Shown here: positions 46,599 through 56,855 of the stretch, piece after piece
Layout of the letters: each line of letters opens with the position of its first letter
How positions within the stretch are numbered: position 1 is the stretch's first letter
Assembly (NCBI RefSeq): GCF_902459585.1
Contig: NZ_CABPSC010000003.1
Location: forward strand, 1-64,000
Source of the DNA: Pandoraea nosoerga
GTDB lineage: Bacteria; Pseudomonadota; Gammaproteobacteria; Burkholderiales; Burkholderiaceae
Length of the DNA stretch: 64,000 nucleotides
Direction of reading: 5' to 3'
Translations under genes and position numbers: made by a program
The notes under the pieces: model-generated
Database searches by the model: none
Seen by the model: only the letters and a program-made list of their open reading frames with translations
What the model was told of the DNA's origin: nothing

Positions 46599-47198
46599 TC
46601 ACCAGCGCTTGCCGTCAGGCGTGTCCAGCAGCGGCCGCAACCGGCTGGCAATCGCTTCACGCGCCCGGAAAATTCGCGAACGGACCGTTCCGATCGGGCA
46701 CCCCATGGCTTCGGCGATCTCTTCGTAGCTCAACCCCTCGATTTCCCGCAGGGTAATTGCCGTCCGAAGTTCATCGGGCAAAGCCTCCATCGCTGTGTTG
46801 ACGGTCTGAGCAATCTGCTTGCTCATCAGCATCGACTCAGGCGTGTTGATATCCCTTAGTTGATCGGCCTCGGCAAAAGTTTCAGCTTCTTCAGCGTTTG
46901 CTTCAGTCGAAGTCGGCGCACGGCGGCCCTGGGTCGCAAGGTGGTTTTTCGCCGTGTTGACAGCAATACGATACAACCAGGTGTAGAACGCCGACTCGCC
47001 GCGAAACTGCGGCAAGGCACGGTAGGCCTTGATGAAGGCCTCCTGCGTCACATCCTCGACCTCGGCGGCGTCGCGAACGAGTCGCGACACGAGGCGGATG
47101 ATCTTGCGGTGATATTTCGCGACCAACAGCTCGAAGGCGGCTTTGTCGCCCTTTTGCACGCGCTCGACGAGCGCCTGGTCGATTTCTCGTTCACTCAC
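46599..47198 (-). CDS. rpoE: RNA polymerase sigma factor RpoE (AlgU type)
   Basis: A 199-residue ECF sigma factor for envelope stress. The start is a GTG at 47198 giving (M)SEREIDQALVERVQKGDKAA, the canonical N-terminus. Region 2 (AEVEDVTQEAFIKAYRALPQF, FYTWLYRIAVNTAKNHL) and region 4 (LREIEGLSYEEIAEAMGCPI, GTVRSRIFRAREAI) are complete. It heads the rpoE-rseA-rseB-mucD-grx operon. It differs clearly from the ECF factor at the left end of the window. Confidence 0.96.
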   Translation of the reverse strand: MSEREIDQALVERVQKGDKAAFELLVAKYHRKIIRLVSRLVRDAAEVEDVTQEAFIKAYRALPQFRGESAFYTWLYRIAVNTAKNHLATQGRRAPTSTEANAEEAETFAEADQLRDINTPESMLMSKQIAQTVNTAMEALPDELRTAITLREIEGLSYEEIAEAMGCPIGTVRSRIFRAREAIASRLRPLLDTPDGKRW

Positions 47199-47339
47199 CT
47201 GATATGGATCCGTATTTTCTCTGATCTGTAAGCCCGGCACGGGCCCGTTTGCACCCCGGCAGCGCATGGCCGCCGCGGCTGGAAGTGTCTGTAACGCCGC
47301 ACGCCCGGGCACACTCACCGGAGCGTGGGTCAGCGGGAC

Positions 47340-47360
47340 GGGACGCCTGCGCGGCGTCCC
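47340..47360. terminator. Hairpin after fabF
   Basis: GGGACGCC and GGCGTCCC form a perfect 8-base stem around TGCGC, 6 bases beyond the fabF stop on the minus strand. There is no T-run, so it may be a weak terminator separating the fab genes from rpoE. Confidence 0.55.
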
Positions 47361-47366
47361 GCGAAC

Positions 47367-48605
47367 TTAGACGCGCTGGAAGACCAGCGTGCCGTTAGTC
47401 CCGCCAAATCCGAAAGAGTTCTTCAATGCGACGTCGATTTTCAGGTCGCGGGCCACGTTTGCGCAGTAGTCCAGGTCGCACTCGGGGTCCTGATTGAAGA
47501 TGTTGATCGTCGGCGGCGACTTCTGATGATGCACGGCCAGCACGGTAAACACCGACTCCAGGCCGCCCGCGCCACCCAGCAGGTGACCGGTCATCGACTT
47601 GGTCGAGTTCACCACGACCTTCCTGGCGTCGTCGCCCATCAGGCGCTTGATGGCCACCGTCTCGGCGATGTCGCCCAGCGGCGTGGACGTGCCGTGCGCG
47701 TTCATGTAGTTGACGGCGTCGGCATTGAGGCCGGCGTCGCGCAGCGCATTCTTCATCGCACGCAGCGCGCCGTCGCCGTCCTCGCACGGTGCCGTCATGT
47801 GGTTCGCGTCGGCGCTCATGCCGAAGCCCGTGATTTCGGCGTAGATCTTCGCACCGCGCGCTTTCGCGTGCTCGTACTCTTCGACCATCATCACGCCCGC
47901 GCCCTCGCCCAGCACGAAGCCGTCGCGGTCGCGATCCCACGGACGGCTCGCCGTCACCGGGTCGTCGTTACGCGTGGACAGCGCGGTCATCGCGGCGAAA
48001 CCGCCGATGCCCAGCGGCGACACCGTCGCTTCGGCACCGCCGGCGAGCACGGCGTCCGCGTCGCCATACTGGATCATGCGCGCGGCCTGGCCAATGCAGT
48101 GCAGGCCGGTCGTGCACGCCGTGACGATCGCGAGGTTCGGGCCCTTCAGGCCGTACTTGATCGACAGATGGCCGGAGATCATGTTGATGATCGAACCGGG
48201 CACGAAGAAAGGGGAAATCTTGCGCGGTCCACCCTGGAGCAGATCGGTCTGGGTGTCTTCGATCATCGGCAGGCCGCCGATACCCGAGCCGACCAGCACG
48301 CCGATGCGTTCAGCGTTCTCTTCGGTGACTTGCAGGCCGCTGTCTTCAAAGGCCTGAATGCCGGCGGCGAGACCGTAATGGATGAACGTGTCCATGCGGC
48401 GCGCTTCTTTGGCCGACAGGTACTTCTCGGTCTCGAAGTTTTTGACTTCGCCCGCAAAGCGCACCTTGTGGGCGCTTGCATCGAACTTCGTGATGTTAGC
48501 GATGCCCGAACGGCCCGCGACCAGATTCTCCCAACCTTCGGCAACAGTGTTGCCGACCGGCGAGATCAGGCCCAGACCGGTAATGACGACGCGACGACGA
48601 CTCAC
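47367..48605 (-). CDS. fabF: Beta-ketoacyl-ACP synthase II
   Basis: A 412-residue condensing enzyme elongating acyl-ACP with malonyl-ACP in fatty acid synthesis. The active cysteine is in [12 protein letters not shown], the histidines in [11 protein letters not shown] and [11 protein letters not shown], and the C-terminus is [17 protein letters not shown] chose the GTG at 48605 because GGGGAG lies just upstream and it gives the normal N-terminus ([17 protein letters not shown]). It is the last gene of the fab cluster. Confidence 0.96.
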   Translation of the reverse strand: MSRRRVVITGLGLISPVGNTVAEGWENLVAGRSGIANITKFDASAHKVRFAGEVKNFETEKYLSAKEARRMDTFIHYGLAAGIQAFEDSGLQVTEENAERIGVLVGSGIGGLPMIEDTQTDLLQGGPRKISPFFVPGSIINMISGHLSIKYGLKGPNLAIVTACTTGLHCIGQAARMIQYGDADAVLAGGAEATVSPLGIGGFAAMTALSTRNDDPVTASRPWDRDRDGFVLGEGAGVMMVEEYEHAKARGAKIYAEITGFGMSADANHMTAPCEDGDGALRAMKNALRDAGLNADAVNYMNAHGTSTPLGDIAETVAIKRLMGDDARKVVVNSTKSMTGHLLGGAGGLESVFTVLAVHHQKSPPTINIFNQDPECDLDYCANVARDLKIDVALKNSFGFGGTNGTLVFQRV

Positions 48606-48748
48606 GATACTCCCCTTCTTCTGCTGGGTCATACAAAACAAAAGCCACAGAGGCGACAGGGTCCGACCCTGTGCTCCCTGCGGCTGACAGGCGTGCCTGG
48701 CACCGGGAAACCGGTCGGCACCCCGGCCGGCCAGTGATCCGTGGGCCC

Positions 48749-48988
48749 TTAGGCCTTCTGGGCGGCCTGGATGTAATCGATGGCTTGTTGCACCGTGGTG
48801 ATCTTCTCGGCTTCCTCGTCCGGGATTTCCGTCTCGAACTCTTCTTCCAGGGCCATCACCAGCTCGACCGTATCGAGCGAATCGGCGCCCAGGTCGTTCA
48901 CGAAGCTGGATTCGTTCTTGATTTCGGCCTCGGCAACGCCAAGTTGTTCCGCGACGATCTTCTTGACGCGTTGCTCAATGTTATCCAT
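48749..48988 (-). CDS. acpP: Acyl carrier protein
   Basis: A 79-residue acidic four-helix carrier protein for fatty acid synthesis. The phosphopantetheine site is S37 in [13 protein letters not shown]. AcpS, the enzyme that modifies it, is coded 13 kb downstream on the same strand. It lies between fabG and fabF as in E. coli. Confidence 0.99.
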   Translation of the reverse strand: MDNIEQRVKKIVAEQLGVAEAEIKNESSFVNDLGADSLDTVELVMALEEEFETEIPDEEAEKITTVQQAIDYIQAAQKA

Positions 48989-49124
48989 TCAAACCCTCCG
49001 GGGTAGTTAGTTCAGACAAGTGCGCGCATTTTAACAGGTTTGCCGTGCAAAGTTAGCCTGCGCCAAATAATGTTCAACGCCACGCAAAATCGCGCAATTC
49101 TATCGCAATTTGCGCGAACAACCA

Positions 49125-49874
49125 TCAATTCATGAACATGCCGCCGTTCACGTGGAGCGTCGTGCCGGTGATGTAGCCGGCCTGCGGCGACGCGAGGAAC
49201 GCCACGGCGTTCGCGATATCTTCCGGTGCGCCGAGGCGTCCCAGGGGAATCCGCGCCTTGAGCGCTTCATGCTGCGCTTCGCCGAGCGCCTTGGTCATGT
49301 CGGTGTCGATGAAGCCCGGCGCCACGCAGTTGACCGTGATGTTTCGGCTGCCGATCTCGGCGGCGAGCGAGCGCGACATGCCGGCAACGCCGGCCTTGGC
49401 GGCGGCGTAGTTCGCCTGCCCCGGGTTGCCGGCCGACCCAACCACCGACGTGACGTTGATGATGCGGCCGCTGCGGGCCTTCATCATCGGCTTGATCACG
49501 GCACGCGAGAGGCGGAAGATCGCCTTCAGGTTGGTGTCGATCACGTCGTCCCACTCGTCGTCCTTCATGCGCATCGCGAGGTTATCGCGCGTGATGCCGG
49601 CATTATTGACGAGGATGTCGAGCTTGCCGTGCTGCTTGAGAATGTCGTCGAGCGCGGCGGCCACGCCTTCGGCGTCGGTCACGTTCAGGACGATGCCCTT
49701 GCCGGCGAGGCCGGCTTCGGCGAAGTAGGCATCGATGCCCCGGGCGCCGCTTTCGCTTGTAGCCGTGCCCACGACCGTGGCGCCCTGACGGGAGAGTTCG
49801 AGGGCGATGGCGCGGCCGATGCCGCGCGAGGCGCCCGTCACCAGCGCCACGAGGTTGTCGAGTTGCTTGCTCAT
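49125..49874 (-). CDS. fabG: 3-oxoacyl-ACP reductase
   Basis: A 249-residue short-chain dehydrogenase reducing 3-ketoacyl-ACP with NADPH. The cofactor loop is TGASRGIG, followed by NNAG, the catalytic triad S143 (NVTSVVGS), Y156 and K160 (NYAAAK), and the C-terminal GYITGTTLHVNGGMFM. The ATG at 49874 is given by the family N-terminus; a longer frame runs into fabD. Confidence 0.97.
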   Translation of the reverse strand: MSKQLDNLVALVTGASRGIGRAIALELSRQGATVVGTATSESGARGIDAYFAEAGLAGKGIVLNVTDAEGVAAALDDILKQHGKLDILVNNAGITRDNLAMRMKDDEWDDVIDTNLKAIFRLSRAVIKPMMKARSGRIINVTSVVGSAGNPGQANYAAAKAGVAGMSRSLAAEIGSRNITVNCVAPGFIDTDMTKALGEAQHEALKARIPLGRLGAPEDIANAVAFLASPQAGYITGTTLHVNGGMFMN

Positions 49875-49897
49875 GTCAGAAATATCCTGTCTGTGAC

Positions 49898-50827
49898 TTA
49901 CGCTAGCTGGCCGCGCACGTCGGCGAGCGAGGCCGGATCGGTAATCGCCAGGCCGGTCAGATTGCCGTCGATGCGCTTGGTCAGACCGGTCAGCACCTTG
50001 CCCGGGCCGCACTCCACCACTTGACTCACGCCTTGCGCCGCGAGCCACTTGACCGACTCGACCCAGCGCACCGGCGCAGCAGCCTGACGCACGAGGGCGT
50101 CCTTGATGCGCGCCACGTCCGTCTCCACGGCCACGTCGACGTTGTTGACGAGCGGGATCTGCGGTGCGCTGAACGTCACGTTCGCGAGGTACTCGCGCAG
50201 ACGATCCGACGCAGGCTTGAGCAGCGACGAGTGGAACGGCGCCGACACCGGCAGCACGAGCGCGCGCTTGGCACCCGCCGCCTTGGCCAGTTCGCAGGCC
50301 TTCTCGACGCCGGCTTTCGCCCCGGCGATCACGACCTGTGCCGGCGCATTGAAGTTGACGGCTTCGACCACGCCCGCCGCCGACGCTTCGGCGCAGACGT
50401 TGCGAACCGTGTCGTCGTCGAGCCCCAGGACGGCAGCCATGCCGCCCTGCCCGACCGGCACGGCGTCCTGCATGGCCTGCGCGCGAAAGCGCACGAGCGG
50501 CACGGCGTCCTTGAACGCGATCACGCCCGCTGCGACCAGCGCGGTGTACTCGCCCAGGCTGTGACCGGCCACGAACGCCGGCTTGGCGCCGCCCTCGGCA
50601 AGCCACGCGCGATACATCGCGTAGGCGGCCGTGAGCATCACCGGCTGCGTGTTGGTCGTCAGATTGAGGGCCTCGGCTGGCCCTGCCGCGATCAGCTGGG
50701 CCACGTCCTGCCCGAGGGCGTCCGAGGCCTCGGCCAGCGTCTCGCGCACGATGGCGTTGTCCGCAAAGGCGTCGAGCATGCCGACCGACTGGGAACCTTG
50801 TCCCGGGAAAACGAAAGCGAATGTCAT
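49898..50827 (-). CDS. fabD: Malonyl-CoA-ACP transacylase
   Basis: A 309-residue acyltransferase loading malonyl groups on ACP. The FPGQGSQ N-terminus, the nucleophile serine in AGHSLGEYTALVAAG and the PVSAPFHSSLL histidine segment are visible. It is followed closely by fabG. Confidence 0.97.
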   Translation of the reverse strand: MTFAFVFPGQGSQSVGMLDAFADNAIVRETLAEASDALGQDVAQLIAAGPAEALNLTTNTQPVMLTAAYAMYRAWLAEGGAKPAFVAGHSLGEYTALVAAGVIAFKDAVPLVRFRAQAMQDAVPVGQGGMAAVLGLDDDTVRNVCAEASAAGVVEAVNFNAPAQVVIAGAKAGVEKACELAKAAGAKRALVLPVSAPFHSSLLKPASDRLREYLANVTFSAPQIPLVNNVDVAVETDVARIKDALVRQAAAPVRWVESVKWLAAQGVSQVVECGPGKVLTGLTKRIDGNLTGLAITDPASLADVRGQLA

Positions 50828-50970
50828 GGCGCTGGTTTTACAGTCAATTTTTCAGAAACATGGCGGCGTGGTATCGCGCGTCGGTGTGACGCACCGGGGA
50901 GCCCCCCCCGACGCGTGGGCCGCGCCGCCATGCGCGGCGGGCGCCGCGTGGCGCTCAGGCGCCGGAACGC

Positions 50971-51960
50971 TTACATGCGGAACAACACCGCGCCCCACGT
51001 AAAGCCGCCGCCCACGCCTTCGATCATGACGTTCTGGCCCGGCTTGACGCGCCCGTCCCGCACGGCGACGTCGAGCGCGAGCGGAATCGAGGCGGCGGAG
51101 GTGTTGCCATGCTGGTCGACGGTGACGACCATCTTGTCTTCGGACAGCCCGAGCTTGCGGGCCGTGCTCGACATGATGCGCAGATTGGCCTGGTGCGGAA
51201 TCAGCCAGTCGATCGCCGACTGCTCCAGCCCGGCCTTATCCAGGGCCTCTTGGGCCACTTTTTCCAGCACTTTGACGGCCAGCTTGAACACGGCCTGACC
51301 ATCCATATAGAGGAACGCCTCACCGCGCACGGCGCCGGCGTCCACGTTGCCCGGCACGCAGAGGATGTTCGCGTAGCTGCCGTCGGCGTGCAGGGCGCTC
51401 GACAGAATGCCCGGCTCGCCCGACGCCTGCAGCACGACCGCACCCGCGCCGTCGCCGAAAAGCACGCACGTGGTGCGATCGTTGAAGTCGAGAATGCGGG
51501 AGAACGTTTCGGCGCCGATGACGAGCACGTTCTTGTACGCGCCCGAGCGGATGAAGTTGTCCGCCGTGGCCATCGCGTAGGCGAAACCCGAGCAGACGGC
51601 CTGCACGTCGAACGCGGCACAGCCGTTGGTGATGCCGAGCTTGTTCTGCACGAGGCAGGCCGTGCTCGGGAAGACGAAATCGGGCGTCGAGGTCGCGACG
51701 ATGATCAGGTCGACCTGCCCGGCCTCCAGTCCGGCCATCTCGAGCGCACGCTTGGCGGCCTCCACGGCCATGTCGCTGGTCGTCTGTTCCGGCGCGGCGA
51801 AATGGCGGGCCTTGATGCCGGTACGGGCAACGATCCACTCGTCGCTCGTTTCGATGCCGCGCGTGGCGAGCTCGTCGGCCAACTGCTGATTGGTCACGCG
51901 TCGTGCCGGCAGGTAGCTGCCGGTACCGACGACACGGGAATGAATCGCGGACTGGGTCAT
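50971..51960 (-). CDS. fabH: Beta-ketoacyl-ACP synthase III
   Basis: A 329-residue enzyme starting fatty acid synthesis by joining acetyl-CoA and malonyl-ACP. The catalytic C102 ([12 protein letters not shown]), histidine in [11 protein letters not shown] and asparagine in [15 protein letters not shown] form the triad. It lies 39 bases after plsX, as in most Gram-negatives. Confidence 0.97.
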   Translation of the reverse strand: MTQSAIHSRVVGTGSYLPARRVTNQQLADELATRGIETSDEWIVARTGIKARHFAAPEQTTSDMAVEAAKRALEMAGLEAGQVDLIIVATSTPDFVFPSTACLVQNKLGITNGCAAFDVQAVCSGFAYAMATADNFIRSGAYKNVLVIGAETFSRILDFNDRTTCVLFGDGAGAVVLQASGEPGILSSALHADGSYANILCVPGNVDAGAVRGEAFLYMDGQAVFKLAVKVLEKVAQEALDKAGLEQSAIDWLIPHQANLRIMSSTARKLGLSEDKMVVTVDQHGNTSAASIPLALDVAVRDGRVKPGQNVMIEGVGGGFTWGAVLFRM

Positions 51961-51999
51961 CTTATGATCGGTTAGCGCGCCGGGACGGGGCCGCCTGGC

Positions 52000-53052
52000 T
52001 CAGAGCGCCGGGATGGCGCTCACGGGCTTGGTGTCCTGGAGCTGGGTCTGATTCTCTTGCATGGCGTGCGACAGGCGCTCGAGCACGCCGTTGCGAACTG
52101 CATCATAGCCGCGTTTGATAGCCCATTCAAACGAATAGGCGTCTGCCGAGCCATGGCTCTTGATGACGAGCGCCCGCAGTCCGAGCAGCGCCGCACCGTT
52201 GTAGCGGCGGTGATCGACGCGGTGTTTGAAGCGCGTGAGAATCGGCAGCGCAACGACGGCGATCAGCTTGGTCCACCACGTGCGGGTGAATTCTTCGCGG
52301 ATCATGTCGCCGAGCATCTGGGCAAGCCCTTCGGAGGTCTTGAGCGCGACGTTGCCCACGAATCCGTCGCACACGACGATGTCGGTCGTGCCGCGATAGA
52401 TGTCGTTGCCCTCCACGTTGCCGTAGAAGTTCAGCGTGGAGCCGCGCAGCAGCTCGCCCGCCTGCTTGATGACGTCGTTGCCCTTGATGACTTCCTCGCC
52501 GATGTTGAGCAGGCCGATCGACGGCCGCTCCTTGCCGTCGACCGCCGCAACGAGCGCATGGCCCATCTCGGCGAATTGCAGCAGGTGGGTCGGCTCGCAA
52601 TCCACGTTGGCGCCCAGATCGAGCATGGTGGTGTAGCCGCCCTTCTGATTGGGCAGCACCGTGGCGATGGCCGGGCGCTCGATGCCGGGCAGCGTTTTGA
52701 GCACATAGCGCGAGACGGCCATCAGCGCGCCGGTGTTGCCGGCGGACACGCAAGCCTGCGCGCGCGCGTCCTTGACCAGATTGAGCGCCACACGCATCGA
52801 GGAGTCTTTCTTCTTGCGCAGGGCGGTCTCGACCGAGTCGTCCATGGCGACGACTTCGCTCGCATTGACCACGGACAGCCGCGGGTGATCCGCCACGCGC
52901 AGCTTCGCGAGCTGTGCGTTGATGATCTCCTGCTGTCCGACCAGCACAAGTTCGACGTCGTCGGTGGATTGCACGAAGCGCACCGCGGCCGGCACCGTCA
53001 CCGATGGGCCGTGATCTCCGCCCATGCAATCGATCGTCAGGGTGACTGTCAT
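52000..53052 (-). CDS. plsX: Phosphate acyltransferase PlsX
   Basis: A 350-residue peripheral membrane enzyme turning acyl-ACP into acyl-phosphate for phosphatidic acid synthesis. It begins [20 protein letters not shown] and contains [20 protein letters not shown] and [19 protein letters not shown]. The ATG at 53052 is the family start. Together with rpmF upstream and fabH downstream it makes the conserved rpmF-plsX-fab group. Confidence 0.97.
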   Translation of the reverse strand: MTVTLTIDCMGGDHGPSVTVPAAVRFVQSTDDVELVLVGQQEIINAQLAKLRVADHPRLSVVNASEVVAMDDSVETALRKKKDSSMRVALNLVKDARAQACVSAGNTGALMAVSRYVLKTLPGIERPAIATVLPNQKGGYTTMLDLGANVDCEPTHLLQFAEMGHALVAAVDGKERPSIGLLNIGEEVIKGNDVIKQAGELLRGSTLNFYGNVEGNDIYRGTTDIVVCDGFVGNVALKTSEGLAQMLGDMIREEFTRTWWTKLIAVVALPILTRFKHRVDHRRYNGAALLGLRALVIKSHGSADAYSFEWAIKRGYDAVRNGVLERLSHAMQENQTQLQDTKPVSAIPAL

Positions 53053-53170
53053 GTCGACGTGATTGGCTTGCGGTACAGGTAACAAAAAAAGCGGCAGGAT
53101 GAGTGCCGCTTTTGCCACATCGGACGATCAAACAGCGCCATGATGGGCGCGTATCGCCTGTTGGGCCGAG

Positions 53171-53350
53171 TTAGTCGTTCTTGGTCTTGATGACCTTGCG
53201 ACCACGGTAGAAACCGTTCGGCGAGATGTGGTGACGCAGGTGCGTCTCACCCGACGTCGGCTCGACGGCGGTCGCCGGCGCGGTCAGGAAATCGTGCGAA
53301 CGGTGCATGCCGCGCTTCGACGGCGACTTCTTGTTCTGTTGAACGGCCAT
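53171..53350 (-). CDS. rpmF: 50S ribosomal protein L32
   Basis: A 59-residue basic ribosomal protein beginning [20 protein letters not shown] and ending [11 protein letters not shown], coded in full on the minus strand. GAGTTATC precedes the ATG. The sequence has no zinc-binding CxxC pair, the usual form in this group. It sits between yceD and plsX, tying ribosome output to lipid synthesis. Confidence 0.98.
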   Translation of the reverse strand: MAVQQNKKSPSKRGMHRSHDFLTAPATAVEPTSGETHLRHHISPNGFYRGRKVIKTKND

Positions 53351-53478
53351 GATAACTCCTCAAAATATCGCGAAATTTTAACACAGTTCGAGCGCCGCCC
53401 TACGGTGTCGGCCTGCCGGCCCGCCCTGTGCGACTAACGCAAACATGTACTTTGGTGAGCCGGAAATCCGGCCGCACA

Positions 53479-54072
53479 TTACTTTCCGTCCTTGTCCGGC
53501 GAGCGCTTGAGCGCTGCCAGCGCCGCGAACGGAGACGGCTTATCCTCTTCTTCGGGCGCGGGTTCCGGTTCGGCCAACCCGTCGCTGCCCGTGGCCAGGC
53601 TATCGTGAACACTCGGACAAACCTCGTGCTTGGGAACGATCGGCAGGGCCAACAGCAATTCTTCCTCGATCAGCTCGCGCAGATCGAAATGTTTCGAGCC
53701 GACCAGCGCCTCGAGCTCGTCTTCGTCGAGCGGGCGGGCTTCGGCCGCAGCCTCGTCGCGCACGATCTCGAAGGTCGTCTGCGAGTCGAGCGGCTCCTGG
53801 TACGGCGTGAGGCAACGCTGGCACTCGAGCCACATCGGCCCTTTGACCGAGAGCGTCAGGAACTGCGCCACCGCCGGCTTGCCGTCTGCGCGCAGCACCT
53901 GCTCTTCAGCGCCTTCGGCGCGCCAGTGAAACACGCCCCTCGCACGGTCGGACGCCGAGACTTCGGCGGGCACTTCGGTTACCATGCGCGGCAACGCCGC
54001 AAGTTGCACGTCGCCTTCCGCCACCCGGCCGGTACGCGCGAATTCGAACAGATCGACGATATATTCGCTCAT
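53479..54072 (-). CDS. yceD: YceD family (DUF177) protein
   Basis: A 197-residue protein of the YceD/DUF177 family. The core ends in MWLECQRCLTPYQEPL with the conserved CxxC, followed by an acidic stretch (LDEDELEALVGSKHFDLREL, IEEELLLALPIVPKH). The family is linked to 23S rRNA accumulation or ribosome assembly and almost always precedes rpmF. I chose the ATG at 54072, with AAGGA 8 bases upstream; an in-frame ATG three codons earlier is possible. Confidence 0.92.
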   Translation of the reverse strand: MSEYIVDLFEFARTGRVAEGDVQLAALPRMVTEVPAEVSASDRARGVFHWRAEGAEEQVLRADGKPAVAQFLTLSVKGPMWLECQRCLTPYQEPLDSQTTFEIVRDEAAAEARPLDEDELEALVGSKHFDLRELIEEELLLALPIVPKHEVCPSVHDSLATGSDGLAEPEPAPEEEDKPSPFAALAALKRSPDKDGK

Positions 54073-54259
54073 CACGCTCATCCTTGCCTTGGCGCATCTG
54101 GCCGCGAATTTCACGCCTCGACTGGCTCGCCGCGCCTTGATCCGACGCCGTTTTCCGGCATTCGAACCCGTATCGCGCGAACCGGCGGGACCGAGCGCCA
54201 GATTGCAAAAGCCGTGAATTCTAAATAGTTTTTCGTTTCTCGTCAAACACTTAAACCCG

Positions 54260-54880
54260 ATGACCGCACAGCCCCTGCCATCGCTGATCCTGGCCTCCGG
54301 ATCGCGCTATCGCCGTGAACTGCTCGAGCGCCTGCGCCTGCCGTTTACCGTCGTCGCCCCGGACATCGACGAGGCGCCCGCCGCCGGCGAAACCCCGCAC
54401 GACACGTCCCTGCGTCTGGCGCGCCAAAAGGCGCGGGCCGTGGCCGAGCGCCACCCCGAGGCCATCGTCATCGGCGCCGACCAGGTCGCCACATTCGAAG
54501 GACGCCAGATCGGCAAACCCGGCAACTTCGAGAACGCCATGTCGCAACTGCGCGACATGCGCGGCAAAGTCGTCGAATTTCACTCCGCACTTTGCGTGCA
54601 CGACGCCCGCAACGGCAAGAGCCAGGCAAAGGACGTGGTCACGCGCGTGAAGTTTCGCGACCTGCCCGACGACGTGCTGGCCGCCTACCTGCACGCCGAG
54701 ACGCCTTACGACTGCGCCGGCAGCGCCAAGTCCGAAGGGCTGGGCATCATGCTGCTGGAAACCATCGAGAACGACGACCCGACGGCCCTCATCGGCCTGC
54801 CGCTCATCGCCCTCACGACGATGTTGATGCAGGCAGGGGTTCGCCTGCCCGGGCCGGGGCTGCCTGGAGGCCGGGCATGA
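54260..54880 (+). CDS. maf: Maf-family nucleotide pyrophosphatase (YceF type)
   Basis: A 206-residue house-cleaning pyrophosphatase; the YceF branch hydrolyses 7-methyl-GTP. The Maf signature ILASGSRYRRELLERL is at the N-terminus, with GADQVATFEGRQIGKPG, AYLHAETPYDCAGSAKSEGLGI and the C-terminal IGLPLIALTTML. It is divergent from yceD and overlaps the next gene by four bases (ATGA). Confidence 0.94.
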   Translation: MTAQPLPSLILASGSRYRRELLERLRLPFTVVAPDIDEAPAAGETPHDTSLRLARQKARAVAERHPEAIVIGADQVATFEGRQIGKPGNFENAMSQLRDMRGKVVEFHSALCVHDARNGKSQAKDVVTRVKFRDLPDDVLAAYLHAETPYDCAGSAKSEGLGIMLLETIENDDPTALIGLPLIALTTMLMQAGVRLPGPGLPGGRA

Positions 54881-55593
54881 GCGGCACGCTGTACCTGATT
54901 CCCAACACGCTCGGCGCGAACACCCGCGGCGGGCTGCCGGCCGTGCTGCCCGAGGACGTCCGCGCCGTGGCCGCGGGCCTGAAGTACTTCGTCGGCGAAC
55001 AGGCCAAGAGCACGCGCGCGTTCCTGAAACTGGTCGGGGCCAGCACGCCGATTCAGGAAATCGATATCCGCGAGCTGAACGTCAATACGCCGCAGGCGGC
55101 CGTCGACGCCCTGCTCGCCCCCATTCTGGCCGGCGCAGATGGCGGCCTCGTGTCGGAAGCGGGTTGCCCTGCCGTCGCGGACCCCGGCGCGCTGCTGGTG
55201 CGCCGCGCGCACGAGAAAGGCGTGCGCGTCGTGCCGTTCGTCGGGCCGAGCTCCATTCTGCTGGCCCTGATGGCCAGCGGGCTGAACGGCCAGAGCTTCG
55301 CGTTTCACGGCTATGTGCCGACGGATGCCGGCGAACGCGCCAAGCGCCTGCGCGACCTGGAACAGCGCTCGCGCAAGGAAAAACAGACGCAGATCTTCAT
55401 CGAGACGCCCTACCGCAACAAGGCCATGCTCGATGCGTTGCTGCAGCACTGCGACGCCTCCACGCTCCTGTGCGTGGCCGTCGACGTGACGCAAGACGGC
55501 GAGCAGATCGTCACCCATCGCGTCAAAGGTTGGCCGCAGGCGCGCGTCGAACTTCACAAACGGCCCGCGATCTTCCTGTTTCTCGCGCAATAA
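54877..55593 (+). CDS. SAM-dependent methyltransferase, tetrapyrrole-methylase family (RsmI-like)
   Basis: A 238-residue protein of the COG0313 fold that in its RsmI form 2'-O-methylates C1402 of 16S rRNA. The SAM-binding core is visible as LVSEAGCPAVADPGALLVRR and VVPFVGPSSILLALMASGL, followed by FHGYVP and IFIETPYRNKAMLDALL. The N-terminus (LYLIPNTLGAN) differs from classical RsmI, so this is the shorter paralogue often found next to maf; its target is unproven. Translationally coupled to maf. Confidence 0.85.
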   Translation: MSGTLYLIPNTLGANTRGGLPAVLPEDVRAVAAGLKYFVGEQAKSTRAFLKLVGASTPIQEIDIRELNVNTPQAAVDALLAPILAGADGGLVSEAGCPAVADPGALLVRRAHEKGVRVVPFVGPSSILLALMASGLNGQSFAFHGYVPTDAGERAKRLRDLEQRSRKEKQTQIFIETPYRNKAMLDALLQHCDASTLLCVAVDVTQDGEQIVTHRVKGWPQARVELHKRPAIFLFLAQ

Positions 55594-55650
55594 TCGGCCA
55601 ACGCGCCACTGCGCCGCCCTTCCGTGCTCGCGGCGACCGCCGCAAAACGA

Positions 55651-55692
55651 GACAGTGCCCCACGAAAATCGGAATTTCCGTGGGGCGCTGTC
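55651..55692. terminator. Hairpin between convergent methyltransferase and sppA genes
   Basis: GACAGTGCCCCACG and CGTGGGGCGCTGTC pair over 14 bases with one G-U, enclosing a 14-base A/T-rich loop. It lies between two converging genes and has no T-run. Confidence 0.65.
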
Positions 55693-55726
55693 GTAACGCC
55701 TGCCGGTCGTCGCGATGCGACGCCGG

Positions 55727-56782
55727 TTACTTGAGCGTCAGGGCCGATCCCATCATCATCGTCTTCATGGCGGCTTCCCCGACGGCCGCGCCGAACCGGC
55801 GCGCAACGCGCTCGGGGAGGTTTTCCTTGACGGTGTAGTCGACCAGATCGGGGGCCTTGAGCACATCGCGCGCGACCGAATCGACAGTGCCGAGCCCGTC
55901 GGCCAAGCCGAGATCGACGGCGCGCTGGCCCGTCCAGAACAGGCCGCTGAAGAGGTCCGGATCGTCCTTGAGGCGATTGCCGCGCCCCTTCTTCACGGCG
56001 CCGATGAACTGTTGATGCACCTGCTCGAGCATGTCGAGCGCGTAGGTCTTTTGCTGTTCGGTCTGCGGCGAGAACGGATCGAGGAAACCCTTGTTGCGCC
56101 CCGCCGTCAGCAGGCGACGCTCGACGCCGAGTTTGTCCATCAGCCCGGTGAAGCCGAAGCCGTCCATCAGAACGCCGATGGAGCCGACGATGCTCGCCTT
56201 GTCGACGTAGATCTTGTCGGCCGCCGCCGCCACGTAGTAACCGCCGGAGGCGCAGATCTCCTCGACCACGACATACAGCGGCTTCTTCGGGTATTTCGCT
56301 CGCAACCGCGCGATGTCGTCGTAGATCATGCCGGCCTGCACCGGACTCCCGCCGGGACTGTTGATGCGCAGGATCACGCCGGCGGCCGACGAATCCTCGA
56401 AAGCCGATTCCAGCGCCGAGTTGATTTTCGACGCGCTGGCCTGTCCATCCGGAGAGATCTCGCCCGTCAGCGTGACGAGCGCCGTGTGTTTGCCCGACGC
56501 GGAACCGGTCGAGGTCGACGCGCCGTCGAAGTCGAAAATCGACCAGACGATGAGGGCGAAGATCGCCAGCGTCAGCAGTCGGAAGAAAATCTTCCAGCGG
56601 CGCGCGGCCCGCTGCTCGCGGATGCCGGCCATCAATACCTTCTCGAGCATCTCGCGCTCCCAGGGCTTCACCGCGTGGGGATCGCGACCGGCGACACCAC
56701 CATTGCCCGCGGGCGGACGACCACCGGGCGGCGGGAAACCGGGTTCGGTGCGAGACGAGTCGGGCGGCAGGGAGTCGGCCAT
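55727..56782 (-). CDS. sppA: Signal peptide peptidase A-like S49 protease
   Basis: A 351-residue inner-membrane serine protease of the short SppA/SohB group that degrades cleaved signal peptides. A proline-rich cytoplasmic start (residues 1-40) is followed by one membrane anchor (about 66-82). The S49 core shows RINSPGGSPVQAG, the nucleophile in EEICASGGYYVAAAAD and ASIVGSIGV. It is the last gene of a minus-strand run with the Rieske and HAD genes. Confidence 0.92.
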   Translation of the reverse strand: MADSLPPDSSRTEPGFPPPGGRPPAGNGGVAGRDPHAVKPWEREMLEKVLMAGIREQRAARRWKIFFRLLTLAIFALIVWSIFDFDGASTSTGSASGKHTALVTLTGEISPDGQASASKINSALESAFEDSSAAGVILRINSPGGSPVQAGMIYDDIARLRAKYPKKPLYVVVEEICASGGYYVAAAADKIYVDKASIVGSIGVLMDGFGFTGLMDKLGVERRLLTAGRNKGFLDPFSPQTEQQKTYALDMLEQVHQQFIGAVKKGRGNRLKDDPDLFSGLFWTGQRAVDLGLADGLGTVDSVARDVLKAPDLVDYTVKENLPERVARRFGAAVGEAAMKTMMMGSALTLK

Positions 56783-56855
56783 ACGTTATCCAGAAATACT
56801 TCGATGAATACTTCGACGATGAGCGAGCGATACACGCAGTATGGTGAGCGAGCCG

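Noticed and set aside
48656-48672. ACAGGGTCCGACCCTGT dyad between acpP and fabF as a regulator site
   Set aside because: It is short, GC-rich and has no second copy in the fab genes; it is more likely a minor mRNA hairpin.
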